In this document: positions 45,632-57,264 of the stretch, one piece after another
Position numbering within the stretch: the first letter of the stretch is position 1
How the letters are laid out: each line of letters begins with the position of its first letter
Origin: Culex pipiens pallens
Taxonomy: Eukaryota > Arthropoda > Insecta > Diptera > Culicidae
DNA length: 64,000 nt
Assembly (NCBI RefSeq): GCF_016801865.2
Contig: NC_068938.1
Span: 73,310,521 to 73,374,520 of the forward strand
Reading direction: 5' to 3'
Made by a program: the position numbers and the translations under genes
The notes under the pieces: model-generated
What the model was told of the DNA's origin: nothing
The model's input: only the letters and a program-made list of their open reading frames with translations
Databases searched by the model: none

Positions 45632-47977
45632 CTACGAACTGTATTTTAAGATGAATGCTCCAAGAGTTCTTACTTGTGAACGGCCCGAGCGGTTTAGGCT
45701 TTCAGGATTTTTGTGATATTTACTTGTAGAGTCAAAACAGATCAGTAAACTTCACTTATTTGTGTATTACACTTTTTTAAAAGATTACATTTTTGCGGTA
45801 ACACTTTCAACTTTTACGCGCACGATCACATCACTCAACTTTTTGTTGCTAATTTCATTAGGGCCTTCGTCGAGCCAATTCTCTACGTTGAAGCCAGACT
45901 TGTCCTCCAGACCTCTTCGCCGAGCCATGCCAGACCCCAAACTCGGCGGCTAAGTCCCGACGGACTCTTCACAGCGGCTAAGTCCCGGCGGACTCTTCAC
46001 AGCGGCTAAGTCCCGGCGGACTCTTCACAGCGGCTAAGTCCCGGCGGACTGCGGCCTCCACCGCTAAGTCCGGCTGGACTGGGGCCTCTGCTCCTGGTGG
46101 CTGCTGGCGGGTCTGGCTGGTCTGGGGCGTCTACTGGAACTGGACTGGGCTTGAACTGGCTGGAACTGACTGGCACTAACTGGAACTAACTGCCCTCCTC
46201 AAGAATTTTGGGGTTTTTATAGTCAGTCCCCGAAAACTCTACTAAATTTTGTTCTACTAAAAGTGGTCCGTTTCGATGAGAAGCATCGATGAACCTCATG
46301 AATTAAATTATGCAGACCTCTGCAATTCTTCATGACTTTCCGTATGGTGTAGTGAGTACACCTCAAAATCGGAAGTCATGGGTTCGAACCGCTGTCGTGA
46401 AACTTTAAATTATGTTATTGGAATATCAAAATTATGTTTCTCAAACATTCTCAAAATGTAAGTCAATAATGAGAAGGTCGAATTCTTCATTGAACAAACA
46501 TGCCAATGAATTTGGTTAAGCCACACCCTCAATTTCCCCTGTGTAATAACATCGCACATTCATAATTGAAAGCTTAACCATTTTTTTGATTGCCTAACAA
46601 TTGGCGAAATTTAATAAAGGGCTTTTCAGGTGAGGATGACTCATGATCCACACCTGTACATAAGCTTAATTATTTGTCGCGCAACGCGAGTCGACGGGTA
46701 AAATTATTTATGCTTGCGTAAGCGCGCATGGTCAGAACTGTGGTGAGGATCGAAAAATGGTCAAATTTAATGATGTAAATTTGAGGTCGCTGCACTTGTT
46801 CCTGGCGAGTTTTGCAACCACGCAGAGTTGTTGTCATCTCGATGAAAATGTTTAGAAGTTCTTGTGGTGAAAACAGGTCACTACTGCCTTCATCCATTGA
46901 TGCTGGTTGGTTTTCCCTAGGTTGCTGACTGAAGCCTGGAGGTGTTGTATGCTCTGCAACTCTTTGCCGCTGATTTAACGGCAATGGCTGCAGATTTGGA
47001 ACCACTCGAGTAGATCCTGCTCCTGGTGACGCCAAAGCAGGAAAATCCACGTATGTGTATGCTGGTTGTGTTTTGCGACGATTTGGTTGGTGCCTCGTCG
47101 TCGCTTGCTGCCGAATTTTTACAAACTCAGCACGTTTTGGGCAGCTTCGATTCTTGGTAGAATGGTCGCCGCCGCAATTGAAGCATTTCGCTACGATGTT
47201 CTCGTTGATTGTTTCGCAAGCTTGAGTTTTGTGCTCACCTCCGCAGGTTGCACAACGACTCTTGATGAAACAGTTCCTTCCACCATGTCCAAACTGCAAG
47301 CAATTCGAACATTGTGTCACGTCACGGTGCACTGGGCGATAACGTTCCCAAGTCACGAAGATGTTGAAAATTGCCCGAACTGCTTTCAGCTCAGACGGCG
47401 TTGTCGATCCTTTCTCGAGATGAACCAGGTACAGTTGATCACGATACTTGATGTTCTTGTTGTGTCTCGTCATCTTGAAGACTTCGATCACGTTCAACTT
47501 AAGAGTTTTGAGCTCTTCTTTCAGCACACTCACATCCATGTCGTACAGGCCTCGGAGGACCTGTTTCATGGGGCGTTTACCTGGATCGTCATGGCTGTAG
47601 TATTCAATCTTTGTGTTGTTCAGGAAATCCCGAACGTAGTTGTAATCCTTTCTGGTAGGTAGCAGAATTTTGAGTCCATCAGCACACAAGCGAATGGAAG
47701 CTCGTAAAGCACCAGATTTGATAAACCCGGTCAGCCACTTTCGCACCGAATCCGATGACGATGTTTTCACAAAAATGGGTGGCAACTTTTCCCGTCGTTC
47801 AAATTCTTCCTTCTCGCTCACGTCCACAAGGAGGGTAGCGAACTGGTTTCCAGACGAATTTTGAGCATCCTTGCTCAAACTGCCTGGCTTTGCAGGTAGC
47901 GCTTCGGCATTCTTTAGCTTCTTCAAATCTGCCGATCCTGCTGGTGAGGACCGCCTCTTTTTCTTGCCCTGAGGCAT
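45632..47977 (-). pseudogene. Gag-like ORF1 of element B, interrupted by solo LTR 2
   Basis: Same role and architecture as the element A protein, but diverged. A basic start (MPQGKKKRR) is followed by a globular region at about residues 65-215 and three zinc knuckles at about 223-236 (CX2CX4HX4C), 242-254 and 265-279. A Pro/Gln-rich segment and a C-terminal helix follow. I prefer the ATG at 47977 to the upstream in-frame ATG at 48043, because the basic start matches the family. After residue 394 the LTR intervenes. Beyond it, 13 more codons and a TAG (45632-45634) align with the end of the element A protein. As it stands, translation runs on into the LTR to 46670. Confidence 0.75.
45677..46794. 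mobile_element. Solo LTR 2 (1118 bp)
   Basis: Same family and orientation as solo LTR 1: starts TGAACGGCCCGAGCGG, ends GGTCGCTGCA. It is flanked by CTTG at 45673-45676 and 46795-46798. It is longer because the 28-bp repeat has extra copies (about 45950-46060). Both LTRs have their own duplications, so they are two independent insertions and not the two ends of one provirus. Confidence 0.85.
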
Positions 47978-48309
47978 TTTTGCACTTTTTAAGCACTTTT
48001 CAGGAGCTAAAATCCAGGAGTACCTCACTGAATGATGGTCCACAAGGGAGTCGAAGGTATAGGTTTTACTTTAAGCCAGGACGTCATTTCCATCTTCGTA
48101 AATATGTCGATTCAGCATGAATTTTAATCGGAAAAATCGTCAAAAAATCACACTGCATCGATTTTCGACGCTTCGTCGCCAAGTCGACAAGTTGTCAAGT
48201 TGAGCTTCGAATACTGGTCGCGCAACAGGAAGGTCGTGAAAAGGTTTTCTCGCGTCATTTTTGATGAAAAAATATTTTTTAATAAAAATTTAAAAAGATT
48301 AAATTATTA

Positions 48310-48672
48310 AAAGTCGCCGGTTAAGATCTGTTCCGTGGTTTGCCGCGTACCGTCAATTCTCCGAAGAGGAAGAAGAGTGTCCCCTATCAAATGGATTAGT
48401 GTTTTCAAAAGAAAAGAATTTTTGCGAAGAAAAATTCAACGGGTTCAAAGGGTGCAGTTGAAAAGAAAATGCCTGGTGTTTTACGGAGTGTCATTTGGAT
48501 CAAAGAGATTTAGAAGTGTTCGAAGAGAGTCGTGACCTCTGGATGTTTGAAAGGAGATGGCTATCGGTTAAGAGTCCGATGGCGATGGTGTTGAAGTCCC
48601 TGACGCAGTCGAAAGCTGTTAGACTGCAACGGAATAAGTTTGCGGATGAACAGCAGAATTGCAGAATCCCGG
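48310..48672 (+). other. Exon-like segment of unknown nature
   Basis: GC-balanced, codon-like sequence with open frames 48335-48535 and 48495-48782, ending at a donor-like CCCG|GTGAGG at 48672. A polypyrimidine acceptor (TTTTTTTCAG) occurs at about 50418. This could be a two-exon host gene or a decayed element. No domain recognised. Confidence 0.25.
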
Positions 48673-49339
48673 TGAGGAAGTTCCATTTTTCTTATTTAAC
48701 ATATTTTATATTTTTTAATATTTGTCAAGGCATTGACATCTTTTTTATTTTGTCAAAGTTAAGAATTTCATGGCATTCTTGACTTTTTTAAAATCCACAC
48801 TGTTTTGATTGATTTTTGTTCAATAAAATTTTTCTGTGCTGTGCAAAAATTTCACATGATATATTTTTTCAAATTTAATATAAAATTATTAATGTGTTAT
48901 TCTTTGTTTAAATTGTGGTAGAAATTGGATTCAGTTTTTCTGATTTTATAATTTGAATATAATAAAATCAAAAGTAAGAAAAACTTTTGTACGATATGGT
49001 TTCTGCTGGAATTTGTATCATGAAATATTATGACCGTGTTTATTTATATTTTGTTACGACACCTGAAAATCAAAACAACTTATATCCAGAGTTAAAATGT
49101 TCAGAATAAATTAAAAAAACTAATTCAAATCAAGTGGACATTGGAGAATTTATTATTGCCGTTTTGATTAATTTGTTATTTCAAATTTTAAAAAGGAAGT
49201 ATGGGTGATAAAGGGGTTGTTACAAACATTTCAAATGACTGAAGTAGTGAGTTGAATATTTTTCTAAGTTGATGTTTTTAAGAGGTTATGGAGCTCAATT
49301 TCCTCTCCATCGGTTCTACCATTTTTCTTTTCATTTGAA

Positions 49340-50125
49340 GTTAAAAAAAAAACAAATTATTTGAAGTATTGAAAGGTATTAGAAGTACTGAAAGTATTTA
49401 AAGTTTTTGAAATATTAAACAAAAATTTAGTATTTAATTTATCTGAAATATTTCAAGCACTTAAAATATGCGTTGTCTCTTAAGTATTTAAAGTTTTCAA
49501 AGTAAATAGTGTATTTATAGTTTTTAAGTATTTAAAGTAATTAAAGTATTTCCATGGAGAATTGAAAATATTCAAAGAAATTTAAGTATTCTGAGTATTC
49601 AAAGTAAAAATATGTATCCAAATTTAATACCAATTCAAAGTATTCTAAGTATTTATTGTATTTAAAGTTTTTATAGCATTTCAAGTATTTAAAGAAATTA
49701 AAGTATTTAAAGTATTTGTAGTATTTGAAGTTTTTAAAGTTTTTTAAGTATTTAAAGTTTTTAAATTATTTAAAGCTCTAAAGTATTTAAAGTTTTTAAA
49801 GTATTTAAAGTTTACAAAGTATTTATAGTTTTCAAAATATTTAAAGTTTTTAATGTATTTCAAGTATTTCAAATATTCAAGTGGAGTTTTCAAAGTATTT
49901 AAAGTATTTTAAATATTTCAAGTATTTAAAGTATTTAATTTTTTTAAAGTATTTAAAGTATTTAAAGTATTTAAAGTATTTAAATTATTGAAAGTATTTA
50001 AAGTATTTAATGTATTTAAAGTATTTAAAGTATTTAAAGTATTAAGAGTATTTGATGTATTGAATGTATTGAACGTATTAATAGTATTTATGGTTGTTGA
50101 AGTATTTTAAGTATTTAAAGTGTTT
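49340..50125. repeat. Degenerate 9-bp minisatellite (AAAGTATTT)
   Basis: Many imperfect copies of AAAGTATTT over nearly 800 bp. The most regular block is about 49930-50045. Confidence 0.85.
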
Positions 50126-50400
50126 AACTTGCGGAAGGACACAGAGCTCTATTTGCTCTCCATCTGCATTGACTATTTCTTACCCTGATATTCTATTATT
50201 CTTTTGCTCTCCCTACCAGCTGTCTCTTTTATGTCCTTGTGAGGGGATCATCGATCCATCCGCATTGACATACTATTTTTTCATTTTTCTTCTTATCTTT
50301 CTTTACATTTTCATTGCTTTTTTCACACTTACTACCAGTCTTTGTGAGGGGATACTGAGCTCGATTTGCTCTCCATCCGCATTGACCTTTTCTCAACTAT
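50126..50400. repeat. About 100-bp tandem repeat (CTCTCCATC motif)
   Basis: ATTTGCTCTCCATC followed by GCATTGAC recurs near 50150 and 50365, with a weaker copy near 50250 (ATCCATCCGCATTGAC). A related word, AATTTCCTCTCCATCGG, is at about 49297 before the 9-bp array. The intervening DNA is pyrimidine-rich. Confidence 0.5.
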
Positions 50401-50403
50401 GAT

Positions 50404-50900
50404 TTTTCTTTTTTTCAGTAGTTAGAATCAAAGCCGGGGATCGGGGAGGGAGCATCAGGGCAGTGGACGGTATGCTGTAATGGCGGAGACTGGATGTGGA
50501 TAGTGGAAGACCAGAACTACGTCACAAGGGGGAAATAGTTTATTAATTATACAATTCTAAAGGATTGTCTAATTACTAGATCTATTGACCTCTGTCAGTC
50601 TCCAGCTGTCTGCCGCGCCCTTTTAGGCCCCCAACAGGGTGCGAGCCCTGTTTTTCAGCTTTGTCAGACTTTTTTCGGAGTTATTGGAGGTTACTGTCGG
50701 AAGGAGATTCTCTTCCCCTGAGGACACCGTGAGTGATTTTGCTTGTTCGCGTCCAACCACCCCCTTTTGGCCCTTCATACGGCAGTAATTTGAAGATGCT
50801 CCCTTTAAGTCTGAGCCACTGTAATTCTAGGCAACCGCTACATAGGTCATCCTTGTGGCCCTGTTGGTTAACAAATCAAATCAAATCAAAATCAAATGGA
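50404..50900 (+). other. Exon-like or LINE-tail-like segment ending in AAATC repeats
   Basis: It follows TTTTTTTCAG, is GC-richer, and ends in ACAAATCAAATCAAATC, a short tandem tail like those of some non-LTR retrotransposons. No protein domain recognised. Either a 3' exon of 48310-48672 or the 3' end of an element. Confidence 0.25.
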
Positions 50901-51117
50901 ACGATGATTTTGATCGCAAAAATTACAGATTTGATCAAATTAAGTTCTGCAAAGTTCTAGGATCATCTAGACATTCTAACAAATCACTGGAAAGAAGAAT
51001 CATCTTGATTGGTTAAGTTATGCTCGAGAACCAGCGAGTTGAAGTTACCGTTCCTACTTTTTTGGAGCCTTGGGCGTTGGAATGTTAACAAAAAAAAAAT
51101 AGTATACGTTGAATTTG

Positions 51118-51484
51118 TGTGTTAGCACACAGGACAGAGCAAGAACGACACGCAATACAGGGTGTTGCGTCCGCAATTAGGCATTTTACACTGCCCATGG
51201 CACAGTTGTTGCACACGACCCCAAGATCAGATGGATCTCATCCTAGTTGCTTTGTTTCCTGCTCCAATTATTCTATTGTTTGATTTCGTGGTCATTTGGA
51301 CTCGCCATTGTTGTAGGTATTGCTAATCCCTATGCCCTCGCCTATAAAAAGGCTCCCCAAATTGTAATCCCCATCCAGTACCATCAAGCCCTGGCTAAAG
51401 GGCCGACCGAATAAACGCTCCAGAACCGACGACCAGGACTCTTTTTCTTCATCCGGACCAAGCACCCCCAACGGAGTCTTACAG
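51118..51484 (+). mobile_element. Possible LTR remnant
   Basis: It starts TGTGTGTTAGCACACAGG, has TATAAAAA at about 51345 and AATAAA at about 51410, and ends TCTTACA, the order expected for U3-R-U5. No second copy and no convincing target duplication are visible; GAATT near both sides (51113, 51555) may be chance. Confidence 0.35.
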
Positions 51485-52650
51485 TTCACTCCCTGTCCTG
51501 CTGAGGACAATCCCGGCTGTCGAGGAGGTGTCTCGGCGCAGACACAGGGCAAAATGGAATTCCCGCAAAGCTAGCAGGAAATTGCAATTGATCTTGTAAG
51601 TAACGATCCCAAGCAGCATTTATTGTCGCCAAGCCTTATTTGCAACTAATTCAAAACAATCCAATATTGCTCAGGCAACATGTACGCAACACTCCTGGTG
51701 ACAAAAAAAGCGCACGACAACAACGCGATTGGCAACAAAAGCCAGATAGTTGTGAACGTGTTGCGGCAATGTTTCCTATGCGATGCTAATATTTGCTAAA
51801 ATTGATGGTGTTGCAACAATGTAACAAACATGTTGCAAATATGTTACCATTATGGTGAAATTTTTGGTTGCTTCAAATCAAACGTGCACCCAAAATGATT
51901 TCAAGCGCAACAAACTTCTAATTAATTTCTCAATAAATATGTTTCCGCTTTGGTTTCGCTACAAAACAAAAATGGATAAGTCTGGAAAAATAAACCAGTC
52001 TTATTTTTCGTCGACAACAAACAAAATTGTTTTTCTTAAATGTATAGAAGTTGTATTTCTTTGGCCATTTCAAGTTTACCGAGTAAAATTGCATTCTACT
52101 CGAGATTTTTTCATGCGCCCTTAATAGTTTTAAAAATTGCTATGTTTTCTAGAGCTATTTTCGTTTGGAAATAAAAAAAAGTTGGCAAATATATCTGAAA
52201 ATTATCTGCTTTTCAATGCAAGTTATGCAGAATGTCAATTCTGTAGCAAAACATTATAAATAATGGATTTAAATAGCTGAAAAATGATTAAGAAAGTATT
52301 TTTCCCAATCTGCCATCATGGCGCTTCGTACGCACAGGGGTGTATTCAGGAACCTTTAATCATATTTTTGTTTTTTGCAAACTAGGAGGCCATCTCGCTT
52401 TTTGATGTATGTTAGGCGATACTTTTGTGTAAATTTTCTGATATTGGACTTGCAGTTTAAAAATAAGTTGATTTTATTTTATTCTGATCTAAGGCGTCCC
52501 CCGAGCAAAAATGTACAACAAACAATATCACTAAAAGTAAAAGTGTCTATTAAATATGTGAAACTGCCTCACCTAAAGCGTTATCAGTCTCAGAGGGTTG
52601 TCCCAGATGTCCCCTACAAGCTCCAGGTCGAATCAAGTTGATATCTGGAT

Positions 52651-53510
52651 TAGAGCGTCCAATTTCCCGGGGTTACAAATTTCCCGGGAAACGGGAAATT
52701 TTCGACCAATTTCCCGGGAATTCCCGGGAAATTTTTAATTTATTGAAAATTTTTATGATCTTGGTTTTAATTAATACAAAATTGTATAGGACATCAACAT
52801 TAATGGTTTAAATAAGTGTGAAGATCAATTAACAGTACTGTATGTAAAAATCATTCAAGTACAAAAAATTTATTTTGGTATTTTTTAATGAGAAATTTTA
52901 AACTTGCCTCTGTAACCAATTTATTGAAATGAGAAAAAAAACATGCAGAAATTATAATTTTCATGACAAATACTGGTTTCAAATCTTCAACAAATGGTAA
53001 TAGCTTTTTAGTGTTGGTTTTACTCCAAACAATGTTTTCAAATATTTGAAGCAAGCTTTGAATATATTTTTACATTTTTTGAGAACAAACAATAGAAAGT
53101 AATTTCCCAATGTTTTTTTTGTATTATTATGCAACATGATTTAAATTATACGATAAATAAATATCATTCCACAAAAAGTGTTCTATTTTTTTCACATTTA
53201 ACCCTCTAACACCTGTAGTTGCACCAGTGCTCCATTATTCTTTTACTTCAAATTGTTATTTCAACCAATTGAATTAATTCTATTTGCACAAATTCGATTT
53301 TCATCTCATTTGATTATGATAAACAAAAACGTAAAACATCTCAATTTTAATTTGGAGGTAAGGAGTTAATATTGTTTTGAGGAAATAACATCAATCTGTT
53401 AAAAGCTTACCTAATTGTAATAATTTAATACTCATTAAGCAAGATCTACTCCCAGTTGCTTCAAAAATTAATATTACCAGAAATAATTCTGATATCATAA
53501 TTTCGGATAA
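52651..53510 (-). mobile_element. Truncated hAT-family element
   Basis: It begins TAGAGCGTCCAATTTCCCGG and is a reverse-oriented copy of the element at 9650-10771. Similarity stops near 53510, leaving the other end missing. The absence of a partner octamer for ATCTGGAT (52643-52650) fits truncation after insertion. Confidence 0.7.
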
Positions 53511-53999
53511 TCTAATAAATTATTAAAAAAAAAGTTCTGTTTTCTGTTAGACTTCTTTTTCGAAATCCCTTCCGATTTAACAGTGGAAAACCTTATTCGG
53601 AATGAAGAAAAAAAAACTTTTAAAATGGATAAATGTGATAAGATTTCTAAATTATTCACCCTTGGTACGTCCCTGTTTTCTTCTCTTTGAGCAAATTGCC
53701 AACCATCACTTCTGTTGCAACAACGTTTCAGATATGTAGCAACGATGTTCAAGCTAAATATCCAACACCCCAATTTGTGTAACGTTGTGGTAACATAATG
53801 GTAACATAAAATTTGCAAACATTAATTTGTCTATTGAACTGTCAAACGAAATAAAAGTTCTCATTTTATTTCAGCGGTGAGATCGTAAATGTTGTCTATT
53901 TTAACGAATCCGTGGAATGAATTGTGTTTAGAAGGTGTGTTTTAAGAATCTTAATTACTTGATAGTGGATGTTTCTTGGTGGGTGGTTCTCCTCCCCTT

Positions 54000-54240
54000 T
54001 TCGAAAAATCAAGGGGTGCGAAACGTCGCGGAGTGGGTACCGTCAGCCCTAGGCTGGTATCGGCTGTCCCGTACCCCACGGAGGGTGTTAATTTGGGTGG
54101 AAACGTACTGGGGCCACGGCCAGAACCGTAAAAGAGTCTCGCCGGGCAATCCGATGGGCAAGACTGCCCACCGGCGAGAAGTTAAGTGGCTCCGGGTAGG
54201 CGGCTCGGAACACCTTAGTACGCTTGCCGTGTGTGTGTTT
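54000..54240. other. GC-rich insert of unknown origin
   Basis: A sharply bounded GC-rich block in AT-rich DNA. It contains GCGGAGTGGGTACCGTCAGC and CCGGCGAGAAG...CTCGCCGGGC hairpin-forming words. No gene is recognised. Confidence 0.35.
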
Positions 54241-55083
54241 TGCGGAGGTCGTCCTGAAAATCACACAGACTTGTTTTGCCTCATCCGCGCAATCCTTTTC
54301 GTCATTATCAGCATAATCATTCCATGAATAGTGAATTCGTTATTTGCTGATGTGTTTAATTATCGTTTTAAGTCGATAACAGTGTGGAAAAATTTAGTTA
54401 GAAGTTCATCTTCATGCCCCAAAACTTCTGACGGTAAGTCCGTTTGGACAGATTTTTTGGTAGCTTATTCCATTTATTTAAGCGCTTGCACATTGTGGAC
54501 TCCTTCTTTGTGTTTTGATGGTTGCAACAAAACGACAAACTGCATAAAATTGATTTTTTTTTGTAAAAAATGTATTTATGTTATGGCCCATGGCAAACGA
54601 TGTTTACAACTAGTTTTATCAAGGAAACTTTGCTGCAACTAATTTGCAACATTTGCCGCTCAACATGAAGTATGTTTTTTGTTTGTTTCAACATTGGTAC
54701 AATAATGTCACCGAAACGTTGCATCAATACACAAAATCAAATTGTTGCCACAGCAAATAATGGTAATTATTTCGTGAAGAACTTTGTTTCGATGTTACAT
54801 TTTCGAGAATTGCAACATTGTTGCTCCCTTGTTGTAACTTAATTTGGACTTAGACGTTTTCAACATGTTGCGCGATGCTGCTTGGGATACATTATCGTGT
54901 TAAAAAATATAAATCAACATGAATAAAACTCTCGTGAAGCATAATTAAGGAGGAGGATTTCTGGAAAGTATTAAACTGAAAAATGTAAGAAAATCACAAA
55001 GATTAATCTGATTAAGATCAGATTCAGTGGTGTTGATTTCGACACCGTCCGAACAATAATCTTTTTTTTGTTGTTTCGAAATC

Positions 55084-55374
55084 TTGGAAGACGATACAGC
55101 TGCTGTCCACATGTATCAGAAGTATATGGTTTTGTTTTTGAAATTAATTGTACCAGAATTGAAAAAAAAAATCATCAATTATTCAGACGAAACTGGCTCA
55201 CAATATAAAAATCGATTTAATATGATCATGCTCAATTTTTCAAACCGTAAGGCAGATTTTGGGGTTTTTGTTGAATGGCACTATATCGCTACCGCACATG
55301 GCAAAAGCTCTAGAACCCATGAAAATTATTTCATCTACTACAGCCAGCTCTACATTTGTTCTTGCTTGAAATAA
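55084..55374 (+). pseudogene. Degenerate transposon-protein-like fragment
   Basis: The frame contains a Y-S-D...QYKN motif and then EWHYIATAHGKS. I recall a related pattern (SDG...QYKN...WHFFATSHGKG) from uncharacterised arthropod transposon-associated proteins. About 60 residues resemble it; the flanks are AT-rich decay. It starts with TTG, has no promoter signals, and is probably a fossil. Confidence 0.3.
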
Positions 55375-55779
55375 ATGAAATAATTTGATTAAGTGGGAAG
55401 AAATGAAGAATTAGGAAAAATATAAAAATAATAGATAAATAATGATAAATTTTTGAAAATTGTATTCAGAAACTCTATAGCACTTGCAAATAAATATTAA
55501 AAGTTCAAATTTTACTTAATATGGTTCAATGACAGTGAGATCAGGAAAAACATTGCATTCTAGATTAAATTTTCAAAACAACCTATCCCTCATGGGTTTC
55601 CTATGCAGATAGGGCCTTTTGAAAATTGAATCGAGCATTAAAAATTACCCAATAAATATTCCTTAAACAAAAAATAGATTGTTCAAGGTATTGACTATCT
55701 CCAAATCGTATAAAACTAGAAAAATAATTCATCTTACAGAATGCCAGGTAGTAATTATTGATCAGCACGACTGAGTGTT

Positions 55780-56300
55780 TCTAGCATATGCGGCGAGTTT
55801 AGCTAATTTAGGTAATCTCAAATACTCAAAACTTTAAAATTCGATATCTCTGGAACGAAACATATTCCTTTCTGTCGATAAGTGATTCTTATGTAAAATT
55901 GGACGGGGAATACGATGGTGAAGTCAGATTTAAAAAATAAATGGGGCTGTTTTGAGATACGGCCATTTAAAGTTTTCAATTGCGCAATGCAGGTAGAAAA
56001 CATATTTTAATCTAAATTTTGATCACGGAAATGGATTCTACATCCGATTTCCTTCAAAATTGAGTCTAAGACCGAACCTCTAAGATTTGTGGTTCCTGAG
56101 TTATCGTCGTTTGAAGATATGGGTTTCGCTCAAAAATCGCCAAAAAGTCGTTTTTTTTGGGAGTGTACAAAAATGGAGGGGGTGGTCCGATTTGGATGAA
56201 ATTCGGGATTTTTGCATGTTTTGATAGTCTGAACAGCTCTGCCAAATTTGAGCAGAATCGGAGATGGTAATTTTCAAATGCTGTTCCGCTTCAGGTGGAA
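55780..56300. mobile_element. Half of a GGGTCATTCC-family foldback
   Basis: It ends GGTGGAATGACCC at 56300 and includes TTATGTAAAATTGGACGGGG, similar to 41040 in the complete family member. The other arm is not found. Confidence 0.45.
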
Positions 56301-56402
56301 TGACCCATATACAATCTATGATTTTTGAAAATTTTCAAGGATTTTACAATGTTTTTAAAAAATGGTCTATTAAAAACAGGAGTTATAAAAATATCATAAA
56401 TT

Positions 56403-57264
56403 GAATTTTAGAATTTTAGAATTTTAGAATTTTAGAATTTTAGAATTTTAGAATTTTAGAATTTTAGAATTTTAGAATTTTAGAATTTTAGAATTTTAGA
56501 ATTTTAGAATTTTAGAATTTTAGAATTTTAGAATTTTAGAATTTTAGAATTTTAGAATTTTAGAATTTTAGAATTTTAGAATTTTAGAATTTTAGAATTT
56601 TAGAATTTTAGAATTTTAGAATTTTAGAATTTTAGAATTTTAGAATTTTAGAATTTTAGAATTTTAGAATTTTAGAATTTTAGAATTTTAGAATTTTAGA
56701 ATTTTAGAATTTTAGAATTTTAGAATTTTAGAATTTTAGAATTTTAGAATTTTAGAATTTTAGAATTTTAGAATTTTAGAATTTTAGAATTTTAGAATTT
56801 TAGAATTTTAGAATTTTAGAATTTTAGAATTTTAGAATTTTAGAATTTTAGAATTTTAGAATTTTAGAATTTTAGAATTTTAGAATTTTAGAATTTTAGA
56901 ATTTTAGAATTTTAGAATTTTAGAATTTTAGAATTTTAGAATTTTAGAATTTTAGAATTTTAGAATTTTAGAATTTTAGAATTTTAGAATTTTAGAATTT
57001 TAGAATTTTAGAATTTTAGAATTTTAGAATTTTAGAATTTTAGAATTTTAGAATTTTAGAATTTTAGAATTTTAGAATTTTAGAATTTTAGAATTTTAGA
57101 ATTTTAGAATTTTAGAATTTTAGAATTTTAGAATTTTAGAATTTTAGAATTTTAGAATTTTAGAATTTTAGAATTTTAGAATTTTAGAATTTTAGAATTT
57201 TAGAATTTTAGAATTTTAGAATTTTAGAATTTTAGAATTTTAGAATTTTAGAATTTTAGAATTT
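56403..57264. repeat. Perfect 8-bp satellite (GAATTTTA), about 108 copies
   Basis: 862 bp of uninterrupted GAATTTTA units. The first change, a C for T, appears only at 57265. Such uniformity over 100 units implies very recent expansion or strong homogenisation. True length may differ because assemblers often mis-size such arrays. Confidence 0.95.

Larger units (their letters stand above)
45363..48200 (-). mobile_element. Element B: second ORF1-only non-LTR element
   Basis: On the minus strand it has a 5' leader (about 48200-47978), a gag-like frame, then a short AT-rich 3' region with AATAAA near 45375 that ends where LINE C ORF2 breaks off. No ORF2 lies between the gag stop (45632) and the 3' end. 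The 5' limit is approximate because I could not identify a clear target duplication. Solo LTR 2 lies inside the gag frame. Confidence 0.65.
51606..54888. mobile_element. 3.3-kb composite with ATCCCAAGCAGCAT ends
   Basis: ATCCCAAGCAGCAT at 51606 is inverted as ATGCTGCTTGGGAT ending at 54888. The subterminal regions on both sides are rich in GCAAC and GTTGC words. The interior holds a truncated hAT element (52651-53510), a copy of the 7341 repeat, and a GC-rich insert (54000-54240). No transposase is recognised. Confidence 0.5.

Noticed and set aside
42487..46794. A full-length LTR retrotransposon with LTRs at 42487 and 45677
   Set aside because: Each LTR has its own different 4-bp duplication (CAAT, CTTG), and the sequence between them is LINE, so they are two solo LTRs.
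47066..47662. 198-codon plus-strand frame opposite element B gag
   Set aside because: Antisense shadow of the zinc-knuckle gag frame; no recognisable motif.
56403..57264. CRISPR-like array
   Set aside because: Repeat units are 8 bp with no spacers; it is a satellite in a eukaryotic genome.
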